Assembly (NCBI RefSeq): GCF_000186865.1
Contig: NW_008705598.1
Location: 224,129 to 259,710, forward strand
Direction: 5' to 3'
Source: Aureococcus anophagefferens
Taxonomy: Eukaryota > Sar > Pelagophyceae > Pelagomonadales > Pelagomonadaceae
Length of the DNA stretch: 35,582 bases
Shown here: in pieces, positions 15,486 through 24,649 of the stretch
How positions within the stretch are numbered: position 1 is the stretch's first letter
Layout of the letters: every line of letters starts with the position of its first letter
Program-made: the position numbers and the translations under genes
The notes under the pieces: model-generated
Told to the model about the DNA's origin: nothing
The model's input: the letters and a program-made list of their open reading frames with translations, nothing else
The model's database searches: none

Positions 15486-16880
15486 CGCGTTTAAATTCGG
15501 GGCAGCCTGCCAATTGCAGCCTGCTAGGCTAGGAGAGGTTAACAGCTAGAGGGCCTCCCCCAGGGGGGTTTGCGGCACCAGGCCTTGCGGCACTGGGACT
15601 CCAAGCCTAGCCGCGACCGCCACGGGCGGCCGGGCTGGCATCTAGCTCCGAGGGGCCAGGCGCGCGGGGGCTCACTCGCAGTCCGTGGACTCGCTTCGCG
15701 GCCCGCGCGGACTTGCCATACTCAGGACGGGTCCGGTTTTCCATCCAGCATTGGCGCCGGACACGGCCAGAACGCACGAGGTTTCTAGACACCGCGCCGA
15801 CGCCGCCGTCAGGGTCAGAGAGCACCCACGCTCCCCCCGGCGCCCGCCTTTCACTTGAGCGGCCTTCTCGGTTCGCCGCCACCCAGGGGGGTGTCACCGC
15901 CGCAGGGGTCCGTATGCAGCCGGGACCTCACGGGTCCGCGACCTGGGACCGCCGTACGGCGGCGTCCTGCTCCGGGCAGGAGCTCGTTGACGATGCGGAA
16001 CCGGATTGACACCGCCCCTTTGTCGACTACAGCCTTGTCCTTTGACACGAGGCTGGGAAGACGAGGCCACCGCACCCTCCGGGAAGAGCTTCCGGAGGAC
16101 TGGGCGAAAACACGACGCTGAAAAACCCCGCCCCCGGGAAAACACGACGCTGAAAAACCCCGCCCCGGGAAAACCCGACCGGGAGAAAAACCGGAGGCTG
16201 GGAAAAGCGAAGTGAAAAACCGGAGGCTGGGAAAAGCGAAGTGCGAAAAAACCCTGGTGTTGTCCGAGTGCCAATCCAGCCCGTAACCACATTCGCAGCA
16301 GAGTCCTCGAGAGCAAACAGCGCCAGTCAGTCAGGGTGCCACGCCCCGGCGTCGTCCCAAGTGCCGCACCGGTCCGTGGGAAGAGAGCAAAGCCGCACAG
16401 GCGCCAGCCAACCAGAGTGTCACGCCTGAGCAGGTGCGAGCATTCGTTAAAATTCCCAAAAAAAAGTCCACGGCGTCCGGGCCGCCCCGCGCCCCCACGC
16501 GCGAACCCGACCGCCGCAGACGCCGGAAAGGGTGTCGGAGCATCCGCGCGCCGCCGCAGTGACGCCGAAGTCCTCGTCCCAGCACCCGCCACCGTGCAGC
16601 AGCCCTGCCCGCGCCGCCGCCATCGACGGGCCGACGAGGGCTGCCCCGCGCGCACCGCAGGCCGCGGACACCGCGCCGGGGCCGCGGCAACCGCGACGGG
16701 GGGCCGGGGCCCGCCGCCCGGGGCGCGCGCTGCGCGGGCGCCGAGCCATAGCATCGGAAAATTGCTGCAAAGTGGCTGCGGTTCAGTGAAACGGGTTGAA
16801 GAATTGTCAAAAGCCGCGCAGTTCTCCGAAGCCGACGAGCAGCTCCTCCAGCGGCTGCGGCAGCATTGGCAGGCCCGACA
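15486..16880. other. Gene-free 1.4-kb gap of different composition
   Basis: It lies between the FOPNL start (minus) and the glutathione reductase start (plus). About 15540-16450 has lower GC and lacks the GC3 periodicity of nearby genes. Short ORFs on both strands overlap each other and show no family motif. It contains CCTCCCCCAGGGGGG near 15553, two tandem-repeat sets (16104-16242) and an imperfect duplication (about 16300-16430). It must hold promoters for both flanking genes. The rest could be a decayed transposon or a non-coding RNA gene; I cannot decide. Confidence 0.5.
16104..16242. repeat. Two short tandem repeat sets, about 31 and 29 bp
   Basis: The first set has two units of about 31 bp starting near 16104 and 16136, built on GAAAACACGACGCTGAAAAA plus a C-rich end. 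The second has two perfect 29-bp units at 16185-16213 and 16214-16242, built on AAACCGGAGGCTGGGAAAAG. Both units share a GAAAA..C-G-GGCTG..AAAA plan, so they may derive from one ancestor. Confidence 0.75.
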
Positions 16881-18425
16881 ATGGCGCCTACGACCACCTT
16901 CGACGTCATCGTCCTCGGCGGCGGCAGCGGCGGCAGCGCCTTCGCCCGGCGCGCGGCGGGCTACGGCGCCCGGGTCCTGCTCGTGGACAAGGGCCCGACG
17001 CGGGACGCGTCGGGCAAGCGCACGGGCGCCGGCTTCGGCGGCACGTGCGTCAACGTCGGCTGCGTGCCCAAGAAGATCATGTACAACGCGGCCCACTGCC
17101 GCGAGAGCGCGCTCGGCCCGACGGCGACGGCCGCGGGCCTCGGCGTGTCGCTGAGCGGCGGCGCCGTCGACTGGGCCGCGCTCAAGCGGCGGCGCGACGC
17201 CTACGTCGCGGGCCTGAACGCGGCCTACGAGCGGAACTGGAAAAAGGCGGGCGTCGAGGTGCTCGTCGGCGCCGCGTCCTTCGTCGACGCCCGCACGATC
17301 GCCGTCGACGGGAACCGCTACGCCGCGGACGAGGTCGTCGTCGCCGTCGGCGGCGCGCCGGCGAGCCTCGACATACCCGGCGGCGCGCTCGCCGTCGACA
17401 GCGACGACTTCTTCGACCTGGAGGACCTGCCGAAGAAAGTGTGCGTCGTCGGCGCGGGCTACATCGCCGTCGAGTTGGCGGGGATTTTGCACGGCCTCGG
17501 CTCCGACGCGGACCTCGCCTTCCGCGGCGACACGGTGCTCCGCCGCGGCTTCGACCCTTTTGTGGTCGAGACCATCATGGGCGAGCTCGAGGCCCACGGG
17601 CCGAATTTGGTGCGGCGCGCGACGCCCGCGGCGGTCGTCGAGGAGCGCGGGAAGCTGACGCTCGAGCTCGAGGACGGCCGCCGCCTCGCGGGCTACGACG
17701 CGGTCGTCGCCGCGGTCGGCCGCGCGCCGGCGACGGCGGCGCTCCGGCTGGAAAACGCGGGCGTCGCCGTCGACGCGCGGGGCCGGGTGATAGTGGACGA
17801 CTACCAGAACTCGAGCGCGCGCGGCGTCTACGCCGTGGGCGACGCGTGCGACCGGGGCTACGAGCTCACGCCCGTGGCCATCGCCGCGGGCCGGCGCCTC
17901 GCGGACCGGCTCTTCGGCGGCGAGCCGCGGGCGCGATTGGACTACGCGGACATTTCTACTGTGGTTTTCAGCCACCCGCCCATCGGGGTCGTCGGCCTCA
18001 CGGAGCCCGCGGCGCGCGCGCGCTACGGCGACGTCGCCGTGAAGGAGAGCAGATTTCCGTCCATGGCCTTCGCCTTGAACGGCGCCGGGGCCAAGGTGAC
18101 GACGGCGCTGAAGCTCGTGCTCGCCGGGCCCGAGGAGCGCGTCGTCGGCCTCCACCTCGTGGGACCCGGATCCGACGAGATGCTCCAGGGCTTCGCCGTG
18201 GCGCTGAAGATGGGCGCGACGCGGTCCGACCTCGAGGCCGCCGTCGCCATCCACCCGACCGTCGCCGAGGAGCTCGTCACCTTCGGGGGCTGGGGGCAGA
18301 CGAGGGACGCGGCGCCGCTCCTGCCCCGGCACCTCCGGCGCCCGGAGCCCCCGCTCGCGGCCATCCTCGCGGCCGCATGCGCTGCGGGCGCGCTCGCCGC
18401 CGCGGCCCTCGCGCGGCGGCGCTAG
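16881..18425 (+). CDS. GR: Glutathione reductase with C-terminal membrane anchor
   Basis: 514 residues from ATG 16881; the longer frame upstream begins with TTG and is not used. The FAD-binding motif is IVLGGGSGGSAFARRAA (10-26). The redox-active disulphide is GGTCVNVGCVPKK (Cys56 and Cys61). The NADPH domain has GAGYIAVELAGILHGLGS and FRGDTVLRRGFD, with the two Arg that favour NADPH. The second FAD motif is GVYAVGDAC. The dimer-interface catalytic His-Glu is HPTVAEELVTFGG, the glutathione-reductase signature. A short insertion (KGPTRDASGKRTGAG) precedes the active site. The last about 25 residues (PPLAAILAAACAAGALAAAA then ARRR) are a hydrophobic helix with basic end, a likely tail anchor. 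Role: NADPH-driven reduction of GSSG. Confidence 0.93.
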   Translation: MAPTTTFDVIVLGGGSGGSAFARRAAGYGARVLLVDKGPTRDASGKRTGAGFGGTCVNVGCVPKKIMYNAAHCRESALGPTATAAGLGVSLSGGAVDWAALKRRRDAYVAGLNAAYERNWKKAGVEVLVGAASFVDARTIAVDGNRYAADEVVVAVGGAPASLDIPGGALAVDSDDFFDLEDLPKKVCVVGAGYIAVELAGILHGLGSDADLAFRGDTVLRRGFDPFVVETIMGELEAHGPNLVRRATPAAVVEERGKLTLELEDGRRLAGYDAVVAAVGRAPATAALRLENAGVAVDARGRVIVDDYQNSSARGVYAVGDACDRGYELTPVAIAAGRRLADRLFGGEPRARLDYADISTVVFSHPPIGVVGLTEPAARARYGDVAVKESRFPSMAFALNGAGAKVTTALKLVLAGPEERVVGLHLVGPGSDEMLQGFAVALKMGATRSDLEAAVAIHPTVAEELVTFGGWGQTRDAAPLLPRHLRRPEPPLAAILAAACAAGALAAAALARRR

Positions 18426-18564
18426 GCGCTAGGCCGTAAGCGCGCCGTGTGAGGTCGAAGCCACGCGCGGGGCCTGGGAGCCGCGCCGTGGCCCCGCGGG
18501 CGCCAACGGTCGCCCACCACGGCACCGCGACGCCCCCCCCGGCGCCTCTCTTCACAGGACAATG

Positions 18565-19098
18565 TTACGGCGCGAAGGTCGGCTGCGCCTGGATGCAGCG
18601 GCCGTGCGTGTCGAAGAGGCCCTGGCGGTTGCCCATGAGCCCCTTCTTGATGACCGGCGCCTCGATGGGCGCGCAGACGTGGTAGCAGAGCACGGCGGCG
18701 AGGGCGAAGCCCGTCACGGCGAGCATGAAGAGGGACACGATGACGAGGCCGATGAAGTTGTCGTCGTAGCCGCGGACCGTCTTCTCGCGCGACACGTACT
18801 GCGGCCGCTCGTCGGCGAGGAACAGGATGAGCGCGACGACGACGAAGACGACGGTGCCCGTGAGGTTGAAGATCCACTGCTCGTTGCGCTCCTCCGGGAG
18901 CAGCGTGCCGATCCAGCAGAGGCCGCACATGCTGAAGAAGAAGAAGGACAGCAGGAAGACGCCCAGCCCGACGCCCAGGATGCGCTCCTTCTTCGCCTTC
19001 TTGTAGCCCTCCTCCTCGGCGGCGGCGCCGGAGACATACACCGCGGCGACGACCGCGACGAGGGCCCAGCGCGCGAGCCGCCGGCCCGCGGGCTCCAT
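18565..19098 (-). CDS. Small membrane protein, signal peptide plus three transmembrane helices
   Basis: 177 residues from the ATG at 19096-19098. The N-terminus (MEPAGRRLARWALVAVVAAVYVSGAAAEEE) looks like a cleaved signal peptide or first helix. Further hydrophobic segments are LGVGLGVFLLSFFFFSMCG, TGTVVFVVVALILFLA and NFIGLVIVSLFMLAVTGFAL continuing into AAVLCYHV. A charged KKAKKERI stretch precedes the second. The tail after the last helix is polar with several Gly/Gln. I do not recognise a family. Head-to-head with the GKW-domain gene. Confidence 0.7.
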   Translation of the reverse strand: MEPAGRRLARWALVAVVAAVYVSGAAAEEEGYKKAKKERILGVGLGVFLLSFFFFSMCGLCWIGTLLPEERNEQWIFNLTGTVVFVVVALILFLADERPQYVSREKTVRGYDDNFIGLVIVSLFMLAVTGFALAAVLCYHVCAPIEAPVIKKGLMGNRQGLFDTHGRCIQAQPTFAP

Positions 19099-19377
19099 GC
19101 TGCCCGCAAACTGAGGGCAGCGTCCGGGGCTTTGTTTGCCCTGCGACCAGCCGAGCAAACTTGCCGCTGGGAGCTGACGTCATGCGGTTTTATTGCGGTC
19201 TGCCCTGCCCTTTTTTTCACTGAGGCTAAAAATATATAACGAGTGGATTAGCTGAATCGAGGTTTCGGCGAGCGGTTGAGGTTGCTAGTGAAGTACTTCA
19301 ACCTAGCGCCCAGGGCCAAGCCGGTCTTACGTATTCCGCGGCCGCGATTCTGGACTGCCACGGCGACCCGTGTTGCC
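19099..19377. promoter_or_regulatory. Divergent promoter with TATA-like box
   Basis: 279 bp between divergent genes. An AT-rich patch contains TATATAA at 19233-19239, the only clear TATA-like element I found in this window. TTCAA lies at 19297-19301. It could serve either gene; its orientation slightly favours the plus-strand gene at 19378. Confidence 0.5.
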
Positions 19378-20826
19378 ATGGCGCAGCCGGCGACGCTGCA
19401 ACGCAGCGTGACCTGCGACGGGGAGCTCACGGGGTCCCCGATGGAGGTGGACAGCGCCGTGCCCGTCATCGCGCCCGTCGACACGGAGTCGGACGACGAG
19501 AAGCGAGAAACTGAAACGGCGAGTCCAGAAGTCGCCGCCACGGAGGCGCCGCGCCGCGCGGCGACGCGGAGCCTCGACCGGGCGCCGTCCGAGGCCGACG
19601 CCGCGCCGCCCTGCGGCGACGCACCGCCCGCACCGGCCGCGCCGGCCGCGAGCACGCGCCGGGGCAAGTGGTCCGCGGAGGAGGAGGCGTTCGCCGCGCG
19701 GCTCATCCGGAACTTCGACGCGGGGACGCTGCCGACGTACCCCACGACACCGCCCGAACGCCCCCCCGGGGGGCCGCCCCCCGCCCGCAGCGGGGCCGGC
19801 CCCGGGGGGGCCGCCGGCGCCAACGGCGTCCCCGATTTCCGCGGAAACCGTCCCGACCTTTTCCCCCCTCGCCGCAGGCTCGACAACGGCGCGACGCTGC
19901 GCGCGTTCCTCAGCAAGAAGCTCAACTGCAGCGCCATGCGCATCAGCAAGAAGTTCGCCGGCGACAAGTGCCTCGGCAAGCAGATCTACGTCCGCAAACG
20001 CGTCGAGGGCTCCGAATCGGACGCCGAAGCGGCCGTCCTCGCGGGCCTCGAGGCCGAGTTCCTCGCCGCCGCCGCGCGCGCCGCGGCGGGCGCCGGCGAC
20101 AAGAAGCGCGGCGCCGACGACGCCGGCGGCGGCGGCAAGCGGCCGAGCCGCGCGCGCCGCGCGAAGCCCGAAACCGCCGCGGCGCCGGCGCCCGCGGACG
20201 CGTCCGACGCGCGCGCGCCGTCGCCGGCCCCGAGCGTCGAGACGGCCTCCGACGACTCGGCGCGCGCGTCGGGAGCGAGCAGCCCGAGCAAGCCCCTGTC
20301 CTTCAAGCGCCTCGGGTCGAGCGGCGCGCTGAGCCGCCTGCCCCAGAGCTTCCTCTCGGCGGGCAAGGAGGCGCGCGAGCTCGCGGAGGCGCACAGCCGC
20401 GCCAACGCCTTCACGACCTTCGACGACCTGCCCCGCGCCGAGATCATCCAGAGCCCGCCGGCGCAGCTCATGCTCGAGCTCGGGCCCGTCCCGCGCGCGC
20501 CCGCGCCGCACCCGACGATGGGCGCGTACGCGTTCTCCATCGCCCGGGGGACGAGCTCCCACAGCCTCCAGCGCCTCGGCGACCAGCACCGGCGGTGCGA
20601 ATTGTCCGAGCGCGCCCTGGACGTCGCCAGCGCCGGGAGCGACGACGACGAGCTGAGCCTCGCGAGCGGCGGCTACGAGGAGGCGTACGGCGACCTCGAC
20701 CCGTCGGACCTCGACGACGACGACGGCGCGTCCAACTTCTTCGACGAGCTGGAGGAGGAGCCGCGCCGGGCGGGCGTCACGCTGCGCCACGGCGACGTCC
20801 TCGTGCCCTGCGCCGCCGCGTCGTGA
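19378..20826 (+). CDS. Stramenopile GKW/MRISKKF-domain protein of unknown function
   Basis: Exon 1 19378-19736, intron 19737-19877 (141 nt, GT-AG), exon 2 19878-20826; 435 residues. The intron is open in frame, but splicing joins DAGTLPT directly to LDNGATLRAFL, as expected of the domain, and removes a Pro/Gly run. The domain reads RGKWSAEEEAFAARLIRNF, then LRAFLSKKLNCSAMRISKKF, then AGDKCLGKQIYV. I have seen this GKW-EEE...LS--LNC--MRISKKF-G--C-GK pattern often in diatom and other stramenopile proteins, where it has no assigned biochemical role. The rest is low-complexity with a KKRG...KRPSRARRAK basic patch (possible nuclear signal) and an acidic end. The ATG at 19378 is chosen because the frame upstream starts with TTG. 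Confidence 0.72.
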   Translation: MAQPATLQRSVTCDGELTGSPMEVDSAVPVIAPVDTESDDEKRETETASPEVAATEAPRRAATRSLDRAPSEADAAPPCGDAPPAPAAPAASTRRGKWSAEEEAFAARLIRNFDAGTLPTYPTTPPERPPGGPPPARSGAGPGGAAGANGVPDFRGNRPDLFPPRRRLDNGATLRAFLSKKLNCSAMRISKKFAGDKCLGKQIYVRKRVEGSESDAEAAVLAGLEAEFLAAAARAAAGAGDKKRGADDAGGGGKRPSRARRAKPETAAAPAPADASDARAPSPAPSVETASDDSARASGASSPSKPLSFKRLGSSGALSRLPQSFLSAGKEARELAEAHSRANAFTTFDDLPRAEIIQSPPAQLMLELGPVPRAPAPHPTMGAYAFSIARGTSSHSLQRLGDQHRRCELSERALDVASAGSDDDELSLASGGYEEAYGDLDPSDLDDDDGASNFFDELEEEPRRAGVTLRHGDVLVPCAAAS

Positions 20827-20997
20827 AGTACGCGCGAGCAACGGTCTGTGCCCAAGCCCCGCCTCGAAACTACCCCCGGGAAAACCCCCGCGGCCTCCGA
20901 ACACTTCGGACCCCCGCCGGACCCCGGGGCGCGTCCCCTCCATGGGACGCCCCTCGAGCCCCCCCCCCCCGGGCCTGTTAAAATCTCCCCCGGGTGC

Positions 20998-21228
20998 CTA
21001 GAGCGCGAAGGACCCGTCGAAGCGCGGGAGGCCGTCGACGAGCGCGATTTCGACGGCGCGCGACACCGGGAGGAGCTTGCAGAGCGCGGCGTCGGCCGTC
21101 GCCAGGAGCGGCGCGGACGTCGCGACGGCGCCGTCTGCCGCGGCCACGTCGAGGGCCGCCGCCTGCCAGCCGAGGCCCGTGGCGACGGTCCGGTCCGAAA
21201 AGGCGCCGAACGGTACGCCCGTCGCGTC
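20998..21228 (-). other. In-frame continuation of the hydrolase after TAG (readthrough, lesion or error)
   Basis: After TAG the same frame stays open for 76 codons to a second TAG at 20998-21000. It begins DATGVPFGAFSDRTVATGLG and later reads SAPLLATADAALCKLLPVSR. Codon usage and residue make-up match the preceding protein, and the TAG sits in CTC GAC CGC TAG GAC GCG. No plausible short intron removing the TAG is seen. Candidates are stop-codon readthrough, a recent nonsense mutation or a base-call error. Confidence 0.55.
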
Positions 21229-22404
21229 CTAGCGGTCGAGCGCGCGCGTGCCCTCCAGGAGCGCTCGCGCGGCGGCGAGGGCCGCGGCGTTCGCCGCGGC
21301 GCAGGCCGGCGGCGCCGCGGCGGCCGACTCGTTGAAGTGCGCGAGGAGGAACGCCTCGGGGAGGGCCTTGCAGTCGACGCTGCTCGGGGCGACGCGCGCG
21401 AGCGACGAGTCCGCCGGGTTCGGCGGCGCCGCGGCGCGCGAGACGACGCGCACGGCGGCGCCCGCGATTGCGGGGTTCGCGAGGTCGAAGCCCGCGAGTG
21501 ACGCCGCGTCGTCCTCGTCGACGGCGAACGCCGCGGAGACGTTCGCCGCGAGCGACCGCTGCCACGCCGCGCACCGGCCCGCGTCGTCCGCGGCCCGGAA
21601 GGGCGCGAGCGTCGCGTTGAGCTCGTCGACGGCGACGGCGAGGGCGACGAGCGCGTCGGGCCGCGCGGCGGCGCCGAAGGCCTGGAACGCGAGGAACGCG
21701 GCGACGATCTCGCCGATCGCCGCGTGCGCGGCGCCCTCGGTCACCGCGGGCCGGAGGTCCTTGACGCCGAAGGACGTGACGTTGACGCCCGACGCGAACT
21801 GGGAGTGGGACACGCCGAGCGCGAGGCCCACGGGCTTGTCGAATTTGGCCCCTTCCCCGCCGGCGGCCGCGGCGGCCTCGAGCGACGCGAGCTCGCGCGC
21901 GAGGCGCGTGACGCGCGTCAGCCCGTCGAGCTCGCCGCCGAGCGTGAGCACGGGCTTCGGGAACGACGCGACGTCGTAGCCGTAGACCGTCGAGAGGTAG
22001 GAGCCCAGGAGCACGAGCCCCGCGTAGGACGAGCCGTGGACGAGGGCCTGGGAGAAGATGCCCCCGAGCGAGTGCCCCGCGACGAAGACGTCCTCCGGCG
22101 CGCAGCCGTCAAACGTCGCCGCATAGGCCTCTTCGACCTTGGCCGGGAGCGCCGCCGGGTTCGGCGTGTCCAGGGGGAAGGCCGGGATGGCCACCCAGAG
22201 GCTCAGGTTGTTCGCCGCAGCGAAGCGCTGGATGGCCCGGCCCAGCGGCGCGTACTTGGCGTTGGCGATGGACGCGCCGCCGACGATGACGAGCGTCTTG
22301 TTCACGCCGCCGCCAAAGTCCGGCGCCTGGACGATGAGCGCGCCGGCGGCCGCGCCGCGGACCAGGCACGCGGCAGCCCACCAGGCCAGGAGGGACGTCC
22401 GCAT
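21229..22404 (-). CDS. Secreted alpha/beta hydrolase, ending at an in-frame TAG
   Basis: 391 residues to the TAG at 21229-21231. The start ATG 22402-22404 opens a signal peptide (MRTSLLAWWAAACLVRGAAA). The alpha/beta-hydrolase fold shows NKTLVIVGGASIANAKYAP, DVFVAGHSLGGIFSQALVHG with the nucleophile Ser in GHSLGG, and VLTLGGELDGLTRV with a likely acid residue. The His may be in GVSHSQF. Several N-glycosylation-like sites (NLS, NVT, NAT, NVS, NES) fit a secretory route. The coding frame continues past the TAG for 76 more codons (20998-21228), see the next entry. Substrate unknown; lipase or carboxylesterase-like. Confidence 0.75.
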   Translation of the reverse strand: MRTSLLAWWAAACLVRGAAAGALIVQAPDFGGGVNKTLVIVGGASIANAKYAPLGRAIQRFAAANNLSLWVAIPAFPLDTPNPAALPAKVEEAYAATFDGCAPEDVFVAGHSLGGIFSQALVHGSSYAGLVLLGSYLSTVYGYDVASFPKPVLTLGGELDGLTRVTRLARELASLEAAAAAGGEGAKFDKPVGLALGVSHSQFASGVNVTSFGVKDLRPAVTEGAAHAAIGEIVAAFLAFQAFGAAARPDALVALAVAVDELNATLAPFRAADDAGRCAAWQRSLAANVSAAFAVDEDDAASLAGFDLANPAIAGAAVRVVSRAAAPPNPADSSLARVAPSSVDCKALPEAFLLAHFNESAAAAPPACAAANAAALAAARALLEGTRALDR

Positions 22405-22486
22405 CGTGCGTCGGTGCAGACCGCGGCAGTTTCACTTCAAGATGATGGCGTAAAAATTAGGGGCTCCTGGGCGCACGCCCCCGCGC

Positions 22487-24649
22487 TCACTGGGAGATGA
22501 CGGAGAGGTCGGTGATCTTGCCGTAGAAGTCGCGCTCCTTGGCCTCCTGGGCCTTGATGGACGCGTTCACGAGCGCCGCGGTGCGGCGGATCTTCGGGTT
22601 CTTGCCGCCGAGGGCCAGCGCGGCCCGGAGGTCCGCCTTGGCGCCGAGGAGGTCGCCGAGGGCGACCTTGACCTTGGCGCGCTTGACCCAGGGCCGCGCG
22701 TCCGGCTCGTCGTCGACGACGAAGTCCTCCGCGAGCTGGAGCGCGAAGTCGCAGTCGCGGAGCGCGTCGCGGACGAAGTCGCGCTGGGACCGCTCCCACT
22801 CGTTCTCGTCGCGCGCCTCCCAGCCCCGGGCGCGGTGGAGCGGCTGGAGCCGCGTGAGCCGGTTCTCCGCGCGGTTCAGGTAGAGCGAGATCTTGAGGCC
22901 GCGGTCCACGGGCATGCCGTCGTGGAACATCTCGACGGCCTCCGTGTAGAGCTCCTCGGCGGAGATGGCCTCGTCGAAGGGGAAGCGGTTGTCCGGGTCC
23001 AGCGACGCCGCGTACGCGAGGTTGCCCTCCGCCTTGCGCGCGAGGCAGAACTCCTGGATCGTCGTCGACGACACCTGGGGGTTCGGCGGGCTGCCCTTGT
23101 AGGCGCGCCAGGCGCGCTTCTGGAACGGCGGGCTCAGGTCGTCCGTGAAGCACGCGTACAGGATGTGCGCGCGGTCGTCGACGTTCTCGACGACGGCCCA
23201 GCCCCGGGACCCGCCGTTGATCTTCTCGCGGCGCAGCATGATCTTCTTGTGGAGCGCGTGGACGTAGACGGGCGCGTCGTTCCACTCGTCGTAGACGTTG
23301 AAGGCCTCGCACCACTCGTCGGGCCGCGTGTCGTCGCCGAGGCGGTCGCGGCCGCGGCAGCAGACGAGGCGGCAGTACTCGCCGTTCGCGCGCTTGTCGC
23401 CGGCGCCGAAGACGTGGAGCTGGTGCATGACCTGCTCCGGGTCGCGCGACGCGTCGTCCCAGTCCGGGTCCCACTTGGACTTTAAACACGCGCACGCCTC
23501 CCGCTTCCGCTCCAGAGCTTCCAAAATCGCGGGCTCGAACTTGAGGTCGCGCGCGTTCTCGAGGACCATGGCGATCTGGTCCGGGTTCACGCAGAAGCCC
23601 TGGCCGCCGTAGGAGATGTCGCTGTCGTCGCCGCGGATCGCGAGGCAGTGCGCGAGCGTCTCCCCTCTTTTCCGCACGCGCGCGGCGCGCTCGCGGCCGA
23701 CGTCGACGTCCTTGTGGCCCGCGAGCATGTCGGCGACGGCGCGCACCTCCTTGATGTCCGTGCACTTCTCGCACTCCTCGCAGCAGAGCACGAAGGTGTG
23801 GTACTTGATGCGCGCCTCGGCGCGCGTCACGAGCTCGTGGCCCTCGATCGACGGCTGCGACAGCGCGGCCTTCTTGCCCTTGTCCGCGTAGATCTTCAGC
23901 TTGACCTTGTTGTCCGTGCGGAGGGCCGACGCGAGGCGCACCCACGTGGCCCGGTAGTGGGGCGGCGCGCGGAGCGCGAAGCAGTCCAGATCGTCCGGGA
24001 GCCGCAGCTTGGTTTTGAGCGCGAAGCCCGCGACGGGCGCGACCGTCGTCGCCCAGGTCGCGTCGCCGTCGTCGACGGGCGCGGCGGCGACGATGGGCTC
24101 GCCGTCGCCGTCGAAGGCGACGGCCGCGGGCGGCGCGGCCCGCGCGAGGGGCCGGCCGTCGCCGTCGACGGCGCCCTCGAGGCCGAACGTGGAAACGACC
24201 TGGACCCGCCCGTGGCGCGCCACGGACCCGACGGCGGCGCTCGCCTCGTCCTTGGCGGCGAAGATCGTCGCGCTCGAGGCTTTGACGAAGACCGTGCCGG
24301 ACGGCCACGCGCGGACGCCGAGCGCCTGCGCGGCGCGCGTCGCGGGCACGCCCTCGAACTCCTTGCGCACCGCCGCCGAGAGCACGGCGCCGATGGACGC
24401 GACGCCGCCGGCCGGGCCCTCGTCCTCGCTCGACTCCGAGCCGCCGTCGTCGCCGAAGTCCACGTCGGGCACGTCGCCGGCGTCCCCGGCGGCGGCGGCC
24501 TCGTCGGCGGGCGCGGCGGCGCCGCCGCCGTCGCTCTCGTCGTCGTCGTCGTCGTCGTCGAGGAACGCGATCTCCACGGAGTCGTCGTCGGCGTCCTCGA
24601 CGTCGACGGCCGCTGCCGGCGTCTCGCTTTCCATAGACGACTTCTCCAT
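22487..24649 (-). CDS. Large TPR-like protein with acidic N-terminus, unknown function
   Basis: 720 residues from the ATG at 24647-24649. The first about 90 residues are strongly acidic (FLDDDDDDDESDGGG). A mixed globular region follows (FVKASSATIFAAKDEA ... LRTDNKVKLKIYADKGKK). A Cys-rich patch FVLCCEECEKCTD may bind metal or simply be reduced. The central part has GQGFCVNPDQIAMVLENA and GSRGWAVVENVDDRAHIL. The C-terminal about 200 residues look like tetratricopeptide helices: ARKAEGNLAYAASLDP, AEELYTEAVEMFHDG, LYLNRAENRLTRLQ, ALRDCDFALQLAEDF and VKVALGDLLGAKADLR. TPR regions usually bind partner proteins such as chaperones. No signal peptide or membrane segment. I cannot name the family. 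Confidence 0.65.
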   Translation of the reverse strand: MEKSSMESETPAAAVDVEDADDDSVEIAFLDDDDDDDESDGGGAAAPADEAAAAGDAGDVPDVDFGDDGGSESSEDEGPAGGVASIGAVLSAAVRKEFEGVPATRAAQALGVRAWPSGTVFVKASSATIFAAKDEASAAVGSVARHGRVQVVSTFGLEGAVDGDGRPLARAAPPAAVAFDGDGEPIVAAAPVDDGDATWATTVAPVAGFALKTKLRLPDDLDCFALRAPPHYRATWVRLASALRTDNKVKLKIYADKGKKAALSQPSIEGHELVTRAEARIKYHTFVLCCEECEKCTDIKEVRAVADMLAGHKDVDVGRERAARVRKRGETLAHCLAIRGDDSDISYGGQGFCVNPDQIAMVLENARDLKFEPAILEALERKREACACLKSKWDPDWDDASRDPEQVMHQLHVFGAGDKRANGEYCRLVCCRGRDRLGDDTRPDEWCEAFNVYDEWNDAPVYVHALHKKIMLRREKINGGSRGWAVVENVDDRAHILYACFTDDLSPPFQKRAWRAYKGSPPNPQVSSTTIQEFCLARKAEGNLAYAASLDPDNRFPFDEAISAEELYTEAVEMFHDGMPVDRGLKISLYLNRAENRLTRLQPLHRARGWEARDENEWERSQRDFVRDALRDCDFALQLAEDFVVDDEPDARPWVKRAKVKVALGDLLGAKADLRAALALGGKNPKIRRTAALVNASIKAQEAKERDFYGKITDLSVISQ

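Noticed and set aside
16331..16909. Minus-strand frame of about 190 codons upstream of glutathione reductase
   Set aside because: It overlaps the reductase start, has atypical composition and no motif. The repeats in the region make open frames by chance.
19737..19877. Pro/Gly-rich insertion in the GKW-domain protein as real coding sequence
   Set aside because: It has good GT and AG ends, a pyrimidine-rich 3' side, and splits a conserved block that is continuous when it is removed.
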